64,000 bases of DNA from NCBI GenBank assembly GCA_031772625.1, contig CM062815.1, positions 120,885,977 through 120,949,976 on the forward strand, read 5' to 3'. Positions 57,195 to 64,000 of the stretch are shown one piece after another. Every line of letters starts with the position of its first letter. Position 1 is the stretch's first letter. The stretch is from Pinus tabuliformis. Lineage: Eukaryota; Streptophyta; Pinopsida; Pinales; Pinaceae. The notes under the pieces are model-generated. The model was not told the origin of the DNA, ran no database searches, and was given only the letters and a program-made list of their open reading frames with translations. The position numbers and the translations under genes were made by a program.

Positions 57195-58119
57195 CTAAGC
57201 GGTATGAAGTTCACTCTCTAAAGGGAAAGTGGGATCGACCGAATGTGAAATTGAATCGACCACTTGATCAACTAATGGATCATCAACCTGAGTGACATGA
57301 GTTTCACTCTCCAATGGAAGAGTGTGATCGACTGTACTTGAAATTAGATCAATCACTCTGTCAGTTGACGGTAGGTTGGGAGAAAGTTTACGGTAACCAG
57401 TTGGAAATTCTTGCTGTGGAACAATAAGGTTTTCCAACAATTCTGAGGCTTCATCCATGTGAGGGCAAATGTGAGTTTGATGACTCCCTTTGCATAACTT
57501 ACAAGGAAACCTAACTTTACCCTTTTTCCCAGGAACCTGACTATCACTGGTTGATGGATCAATGGAAAGTTGATGAGATTTTTCTGACCATACTTCCAAG
57601 ACCTTTGGAATACCAGGACAATTGACAAGGAAGTGGTCACCCTTACAAAGCCTGCAAGGGTATTTGGGTTTACGATGCATGTCGGAGTTTTCCTCAACAC
57701 AACTAACACTTACAGTCATGGTTGGTTGGGTTGACTTCTTTCTTATCTTGCTTCTTCTTCTTTTTCTTCTTCTTCCCTTTCTTCTTCTTCTTAGCCTCCT
57801 GGTTACTAGCATGAAGGCTTTTACTAGGCGAAGAGGAAGAAAAATTAGGCGAAGAAGGTAAAGGGTCAACAGAAGGTTGGTGATGTTGAGATGCTGAACT
57901 CTGTTGAGGTGAAGCATCCGGTTGAGATGGAACAATTGGAGTATTTTGGGCCAACGAAGTTGAAAATAACCATATCGGTAAACCTATTGTAAATCCAGGT
58001 AATGACAAAGTAGCCATATAAGGAGGACCAACATTTCTAAAGTAAGGAAAAGTACTAGGATTCTCGTTAGGAGGGGTTCCTAGGTTGGTAAATTCCGGAA
58101 CATTTGCCATTATATTCAA
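57195..58119 (-). pseudogene. C Gag-like protein with two CCHC-like knuckles
   Basis: Starts at 58119, or at Met 58107 (MANVPEFTNLG), with a Pro/Ser-rich N-terminal half and a run of Lys (KKKKKGKKKKKKKK) near 57790-57740. A frame change near 57700-57740 joins it to a second frame that carries CRLCKGDHFLVNC and CKLCKGSHQTHIC, two knuckles of the form C-x2-C-x3-H-x4-C. One stop (TAG in the sense strand at about 57197-57195, probably from CAG) separates this frame from the protease, which continues in the same phase. So this was one Gag-protease polyprotein, now broken by one frameshift and one stop. Its role is presumably RNA packaging. No classical capsid domain was recognised. Confidence 0.75.
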
Positions 58120-58129
58120 CTTCAGTGAA

Positions 58130-60100
58130 TTTTATTAACAATTTTTAAAACTAAAATTAACAATTCACAATTCACACCTAACAATTAAAATTCACAATTC
58201 ACACCTATGGTCTCTAAAAGTAAAAACAAACAAATTAACACGCGCTATCAAATCTAGGAGTCAAACCACACACAAACAGTAGCCTTCCGGACAGAAAACA
58301 CTAGTTGGTGATGAAATCTAACATCGCAGAATTCAGTACAGAAGTGGCGGGTGGAACAGTTACCCCGGCAACCTACTTAATGAATAGACTGGACCAAGTT
58401 CCTCCACTTTAACCGTCTCGAGTGAAGTGAACCCCCCAGAAAATCCAAGTGAGTCTAGCTGACGTCTGCTCCAGGTACAATGGGATCTTCCCTCCACCGT
58501 CACCTTGGGTAGAACCCTAAAGATAATAGTCACTAAGGTTACCAACAGCAACAAATATACTTGGGGGAACAGTCTACGATCCGACAGCACGCAAGGGCAG
58601 AGTAACAAGCTCAATCCCCTTGCCGGCTCCTTGACAATAATCCAAGGTTTACCGACAAGTGACCCCAGGCTCCTCGACAATGGTTAATCTGAGGTTTACC
58701 GTTTGTAGTACGTGCGTATCTGGCGTCGTTCCCAATAAAGGGGGATTGATCCCCTCACTAGTTCGGACACGATCTCGTGCTTCTCCTTTAAGAGGAGCTT
58801 TCCCAGAGTACAAATGTAACAGTTGGATTTATCCTACCGCAAGATAAGCTACTTGTTTGGTTTTACTGTCTTGGAGAGTTAATTACTCTCCTACTCCAAG
58901 ACACTAGCCTAAGCTATGTTGGTGTATCAGAGCCCTAGAAATGTAAAAATTACTAGATGAATTTTAATTAAGCGCTGTGTTATTAAGGCTGTTTTTACTC
59001 AAATGGGTAAATGGATACGAAACCAATGGTGTTATGACCCGACTCAACTGAATGCAATGATAATGCAATCCTTTCAATTCGATGAATCCTAATTAAAGTA
59101 AGGAGAGAGTTTCCATTCACTTCCGACAATGCAAAAAATTGATCACTAAGAGAAAATATAACAAATTCTCTAATGCACTAATTTTATCAAGAAAAACTAA
59201 TGCAAATCAATTCCAAACCATTTTTTTATTTTTATTTTTGTGTAAATTCAAATCAAAGAAAGCTGATCTAAATCTACGATTGATTTTTCAGAATGTAAAC
59301 TATGCAATGGTAATCTAAGCACAATTCACTTGAAAAGTATGCAAATGTAATCTATGCACATTTTTCATTCATATTCTGAAAATGAGAATTCTAATTATGC
59401 AAATGTGATCTATGCAAGAGAATTCTCAAACACAAGATGATTCTAATGTAATCTAAGAACCAATCAAGTGCAAGTTGAGAAAATTGGGTGAGAGTTCCAA
59501 AGATCAAAAAATAAAAACACTCAAAGGCGATTAACACTCATACACAATTTAGCCCCCCCCCCGGCGAATGAGGGGGAATTTTTTTTTCAAAAACAAGAGC
59601 AAAAAGATGCAAAATTGTGAAAAGACTGAGACAAACCTCCAAGTAATGACCAAAGGAAATCAAATTTAGAATTTCTCAAATAAAAGACTCAAAACACCCA
59701 ATTGATAAAAGCTTAAAGCAGGAATGCCAATGAAATTAACCAAGATGAAAGCTTCTCACAGGTGAACAGTGGATCTGGGCAGCAAAAACAAGCTATAAAC
59801 AAAATCTAAAAGATAAAAAAGAAGAAATTGAAATTTTCTAGGCTTTTGACAGGGGTACGCAGGCAGCCTGTTTGCACAGGTGCGGCCACGCTCTGTGTAC
59901 ACAGCCAAAGTGCGTACAGGTACGCACTGTGCTTAACGCAGAGGGTGTGTACTGCTCTCAAAATCAAGAAAAATAAAATCTAACTTAACCCTAAGCTATT
60001 CCACCCAAATACACAGTCAAACAGCCAAAAACCAGAAAACAAACGACTTTTCTCAAATCAAAGTTTCACACAAAGGAAAAATCATTCACATCAATGGAGT
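58130..60100 (-). other. Leader of element C (non-coding)
   Basis: About 2 kb between primer site and gag without a domain. It contains a C-run at about 59551-59562, and a segment (59850-59945) that again carries GTACGC/GCGTAC hexamers at 59855, 59912 and 59920. Short frames at 58360-58847 are not conserved or recognisable. Confidence 0.6.
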
Positions 60101-60118
60101 TCCCCAGTATGGTCGCCA
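60101..60118 (-). other. C primer-binding site
   Basis: The minus strand tggcgaccatactgggga fits the tggcga...ctgggga form of Gypsy elements with a non-Met primer tRNA. Three bases separate it from the LTR. Confidence 0.82.
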
Positions 60119-60121
60119 TTT

Positions 60122-61172
60122 TGTCATGCGGAAAGAGTCAATTTTGCGGACAAAACCAACCTCCCTAGAAGCTAAGGCTTTCTAGTGACAAACAAGACAA
60201 GTAAACACTACCTTTCTCTAAATATGCATTTAGAATACAAGTAAACAGGTGTTTATAACATACCTTTAGTCCAACGCTTTGTAGTAGTCCAGCCTCGCCG
60301 ATCCGGATGAGCTCCTCCTTCTCTTCGAAACCTGCATTCACTAACAAGCCAAAAGATTACATAGCACCTGATAAACTTATAAAATAACACATATTCATCA
60401 TACAGACCAAGGAGTATATGAAACAAATCATGTATAACAATCTGTTGAGAAAAGTGAGCTTAATTGTATTAAGTGGAAACAAAAGAAACCATTACAACCT
60501 GAGCCTTGGTGTTGTGCAGGTCCCTCCTAGGGTCCAGCAAGAGTTTTCCTTTACTTTGATCAGCTCACCCACTTCCAAATAAGGCTAGGAAAGGATGGGA
60601 ATCTCTCCTCTCAAGCTCTATAAGGGAGTCCTAATTCCAGCAGCATCTACCCTTAGGAATGTTCAGCTTTCAATCTCTCCTCCCTCTGGCCCAATGTCTG
60701 TATTTATAGTGCTTTAGAGGAAGTTAATCAGGTCCACCATCAATGGGATAATCCCTTCTTTGAATGGGATAGCTCCCCTCTTGATGGGATAAGTTCCTCT
60801 TCCATAGGGATACATGAACCATTTGGAGGCGCTCAATACACGTCAAACAAACTTCTAGAATGCTCTAGAAATGACCACAAGTAACTTTTTTGAAGTGAAA
60901 CTTGTGCCTTTTGACTTTTACAGGAGTACGCACCCACCCCTTTATAGACAGAGCGTACAAGTACGCAGGTATTGTGAACTTGAGGTGCGTACACGCAGGT
61001 AAAGCTAAGAGAAACTGCGTACCCAGAGATATATAGATTTTTAAAGACTTTCTCTCTTTCTTGGAGTTTGACATGAAGAGCAGAGGTATAAGACTTGCCA
61101 AGGAGGATAGTATGACAGTTGATGGAGCCATACTAACTGAAAATAGTCATGGTGACAAATTTTAGTGTAACA
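60122..61172 (-). repeat. C 5' LTR
   Basis: 1051 bp, partner of the LTR at 51783, beginning four bases from the primer site. It holds the promoter and the hexamer cluster (about 60924-61021). Confidence 0.95.
60701..60709 (-). promoter_or_regulatory. TATA box of the C 5' LTR
   Basis: The minus strand ctataaata is identical in both LTRs. It would drive the element transcript leftwards through gag. Confidence 0.7.
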
Positions 61173-61177
61173 CTCTT
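61173..61177. repeat. Target-site duplication of C, right copy
   Basis: ctctt after ...tgtaaca; matches 51778-51782. Confidence 0.92.
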
Positions 61178-61259
61178 GCTACTAGGCCAACCAGAAAGAG
61201 AGTAGAGAAATCTCTATGTGGTTAGCCTCTTCATCTAGTAAAACTCTGAGTCCTCCAAC

Positions 61260-62537
61260 ATGGATGCCGGAGGGGGCCCTTAGCCTCCCCTCCCTCTTGA
61301 TATTGCTACCTTCAAACGACTGGTAGCCTCCTGCAGCATGAGGAAAGCAACCCCGAACCAGTAGAATTTTGTTAAGAAAGCTGAATCCATCCCCTATGTA
61401 GAATTGCCTACAGAACACTCATGCTAAACTACACTGAATCTAGCAGAACGCATGCTTATTGGTCAATTTACGAGCCACTGGCCCTCTCCTAGAGCCATTG
61501 ATGGATGGGTCCAGAGAAACTGGAGGCCTCTTGTCTATGAAGGAATCCGAAGTCATTTGGTAGGCAGAGGATATTATGTGTTTATCTTTGAATCAACAGA
61601 AGTTAGAGATCTTGTCTTTCGAAATGGTCCATATTTCATGGGCCCCCAAGGGCTCTATCTGAATAAATGGATGCCGGACTTTGATCCTTCCCAGGATACT
61701 CCTTTAGTTGTTCTTGTCTGGGTAAGGTTACCCCACCTACCACTTCATTGCTGGAACTTGGAATCCATGGAAATAATTGGGAACAAACTAGGAAAATACA
61801 TTGATAGGGTTGAAAGGAGAGAAGAATACTCGTGTACCAAAATATGTGTTGAAGTCGATCTAGAGATAGGGTTGCCTGAGGCTATTAAGCTTACCATAGC
61901 TAGCTGGTCTCACATTCAGGAACTTGATTATGAACAACTTCCCTTCAAGTGCCGACACTGTCATGGCTATGGTCACTTCGCTCGAAACTGCAAGAAGAAA
62001 GCTAAGGAAGAAACAGAAAAAGATAAGGGCGATCAGTGGACACAAGCTTGAAAACCAGGCACATCGAAATAGACCAACAGAGTGAAAAGGAAAGGAGGGA
62101 ATCCAGAGAACGGAGGACCCTCCATTGGGAAGAGCCTACCCGAAGATCAGGACACAACAAATGCCACCATCTCTTCAAATCCTTTTGCTGCACTAATCCC
62201 TCCAGATGACCAACCAGAACTTGAAGAGGGAGAGGTGCAACAGAATATGGAACAGATAGCAGATGCAAAAATAAACTCAGGACCTCAGGAACAAACGGGA
62301 GAAGCCACTACAGAAATCCCTTGTGTAGATGCAACCCAGCAGGAAAATCAGGATCCTCCAGCAGGCACCATTTCTCCACCCTCATATGCAAAAATGACTA
62401 AAAAGAAAAAGTTGATAGACAGTCCTGGTTCTTCTGAAGATGATTCTTTCGAGCGACCTAATAAAAAGGCAGGAAGGAAGTCTCGCAAGGAGATCAGAGA
62501 AGAAAAGGTGGAACGACTAAAGGTGCAGGGCAGTTAG
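61260..62537 (+). pseudogene. LINE2 ORF1 (DUF4283 and CCHC)
   Basis: RNA-binding ORF1. One uninterrupted frame from ATG 61260 (MDAGGGP) to 62537, broken only by stop codons at 61281, 61362, 61425, 62049 and 62070. DUF4283 elements are GQFTSHWPSPRAIDGWVQRN, GRGYYVFIFES, NGPYFMGPQGLYLNKWMPDF and VLVWVRLPHLPLHCW, then GNKLGKYID. The knuckle is CRHCHGYGHFARNC (about 61951-61992), followed by a Lys-rich tail, an acidic/Pro-rich region (EEGEVQQN, QDPPAGTISPPSYAKMT) and a basic C-terminus. No frameshift is needed. It resembles LINE1 ORF1 in layout but is clearly a different subfamily. Confidence 0.88.
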
Positions 62538-62620
62538 TCCACAATTGAAATGTCACTAGGCAGAAACATAAGGACCCGACCCACAAAGGGAGGGTCTACT
62601 CCTTCCTTCCCCAGTAAATA

Positions 62621-64000
62621 ATGTATATTTTCTCTTGTAATTGTAGGGGTCTAAGGAACCCTATGAAAGCTGAAGTAGTAAAAGATTGATTAAGAATGGA
62701 ACCCTCAGATATCCTCCTGCTTCAAGAGACAGAGATAGAAGAAGATGCTTTTATATAGTTAAGTCGAACCAAGTGGAAAAAGAACTCAGGAAAAGTGGTC
62801 AGCGCCTGAGGTACTTCAGGGGGCCTTGCAACCTTATGGTCGAAGGATATGTTTCACCTGAAGAGCTCCTTTGCAACCCAACACTAGAAATACACAAATA
62901 TTCTACACCTCCCAAGTAAGACTTCTTTAGCTCTCTTCAATCTATATGTTCCTGTTAATTTTATGGAAAAGAAGGACTGTTGGCATACTCTCTCAGATTT
63001 CCTAGAAATCTACTCCCCCCCAAAAATCATTCTGGCAGGGGACCTTAACATCACACTAGATCCAAATGAGAAAAAATGTGGAGTATGGGGTAAAGATCCC
63101 TTCCATGTCTCGGTGGAGTCTTTTATTCTCGCATGGGACCTACTTGACCTAAAACCGAAGAAAGGTCATTATACGTGGACCAACAATAGAGTTGGTAATG
63201 CCCACATTGTTGCTCGCCTAGATCGATTTCTAGTTCAAAGTACTTTGATGGAGGGGAAGCATTTAATCTCTTCAAAAATCTTACCCAAAATAACATCTAA
63301 CCACAATCCCATCTCGTTGTTGATAGAAAAAGAGGAGGACTTGCGACCTATTCCCTTTAGATTCAACCCTCTATGGGTCTTGAGAGAGGGCTTTATGGAC
63401 ACAGTGACTCTCGCTTGGTTGCAACCAGTTGAAGGATCCCCCAATTTTGTGTGGGAGAAGAAGCTCAAGTACACTAAGTTTGCTCTAAAATCTTGGGCAA
63501 AAAAAAACCTCTATCCACTCCAATGAGAACTAGACAAAAGTCTGTATAAACTCTAGCCAAGATTCAGTTAGGCATGGAAGGAACTAAAATCACTAAAGCT
63601 CAGTTGCTTCTTGAACAGAATGCCCAGTTCAACTCTTTTCTTTCCTTTCGAAAGGAAGAGGAATACTAGCACCTTAAGTCTCGCAGCCTCTAGCTGCAAG
63701 TTGGAGATAGAAACATAACTTTCTTTCATAGACAATGTAGAGCTCATCTCTCACAGAATCACATTTTAGAAATATCCACTAGTGAGGGGGAAGTTATCAA
63801 AGGACAACTGCTCATAAAACAGGCCACCACATCCCATTTTCAGCATCTATTCCAGGAGGATGGTTCTTCCGATGAAGACCTGGCTACTGACTTTTTGTCA
63901 AATATCCCCTCACTTGTCACAGCAGATTTAAATGATGGGTTATTGAAGCCTTTTACAGAAAAAGAGATAGTGGAAGTCATTTGGTCAATGGAGCCAGATA
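62621..64000 (+). pseudogene. LINE2 ORF2, endonuclease part (cut by window edge)
   Basis: Starts at ATG 62621 (MYIFSCNCRGLRNP), 84 bp after ORF1. Endonuclease motifs: LLLQET near 62718, IILAGDLNITLDPNEK at about 63028-63072, WTNNRVGNAHIVARLDRFL and ITSNHNPISL at ~63290-63320. In the last, the usual S-D-H is S-N-H, a change of a catalytic-site Asp. Stops interrupt the first 300 bp and the region after 63526, with some frame loss near 63650. The last readable stretch ends ...EKEIVEVIWSMEPD, the start of the RT region. Confidence 0.88.

Larger units (their letters stand above)
51783..61172 (-). mobile_element. Element C: 9.4-kb Gag-protease LTR retrotransposon
   Basis: LTRs at 51783-52831 and 60122-61172 begin tgtcatgc and end tgtaaca, with about twenty differences by eye. 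The target duplication ctctt is present on both sides. On the minus strand the order is 5' LTR, primer site (60118-60101), a ~2-kb leader, gag (58119-57195), protease (57167-56346), a hairpin-repeat array (56340-54000), non-coding DNA, PPT (52846-52836) and 3' LTR. No RT, RNase H or integrase was found, although nearly 7.3 kb lies between the LTRs. It is thus a Gag-bearing non-autonomous element (TR-GAG-like). Same family as element B. The primer site type (tggcgaccatactgggga) is that of Gypsy elements of the Tat/Athila kind, not tRNA-Met. Confidence 0.94.
51700..64000 (+). mobile_element. LINE2: L1-type LINE split by element C, open at the right edge
   Basis: The 5' leader (about 51700-51782) is interrupted by element C (51783-61172) and resumes at 61173. 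ORF1 (61260-62537) and ORF2 (from 62621) follow. The window ends just inside the start of the RT region. The duplication ctctt on both sides of C shows that leader and ORF1 were once adjacent. Start of the LINE is approximate. Confidence 0.85.

Overview
This is repeat-dense plant nuclear DNA. I find no host protein-coding gene, tRNA, rRNA or CRISPR array. What can be recognised is non-LTR (LINE) and LTR-retrotransposon sequence: L1-type LINEs with DUF4283/CCHC ORF1s, plant-type initiator-tRNA-Met primer sites, and Copia and Gypsy domains. The low gene density, AT-rich gaps, deep nesting and the style of the families suggest a very large genome, most likely a gymnosperm such as a conifer. That is inference, and I cannot name a species.

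Layout. (1) 1-1765: decayed LINE reverse transcriptase (+). (2) 2446-4750: AT-rich DNA with possible LTR and LINE tails. (3) 5256-9197: 5' half of a decayed Copia element on the minus strand, with a full 1.1-kb LTR. (4) 11192-~28400: three-level nest. The outer layer is an old element B (protease relic, hairpin-repeat array, PPT, LTR start) on the plus strand. It is split by a 13.4-kb LTR element A1 (11478-24885, target duplication AAATG). A1 is itself interrupted by a minus-strand LTR element A2 (15701-21349) carrying a G-patch/zinc-knuckle protein. (5) 29560-30610: LINE ORF1 relic (-). (6) 30959-42441: non-coding LTR element L (-), one of whose LTRs is inverted, with a young 3.3-kb Gypsy deletion derivative G (35190-38535, target duplication TCCCA) inside it. 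(7) ~43964-51180: nearly full-length LINE1 (+). (8) 51700-64000: LINE2 (+), split after its 5' leader by the 9.4-kb Gag-protease LTR element C (51783-61172, target duplication CTCTT). LINE2 runs off the right edge before its RT domain.

How they work together: no LTR element here with both ends visible carries reverse transcriptase or an integrase core. A1 and L are essentially non-coding, A2 and C carry only Gag-like (plus protease) proteins, and G has lost RT, RNase H and the integrase core in one internal deletion. All would depend on proteins supplied in trans. B and C belong to one family and share an order: protease, then an array of ~55-bp units, then PPT. Each unit in that array can fold into a short hairpin whose arms change together between units. 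This covarying array is the most unusual structure in the window.
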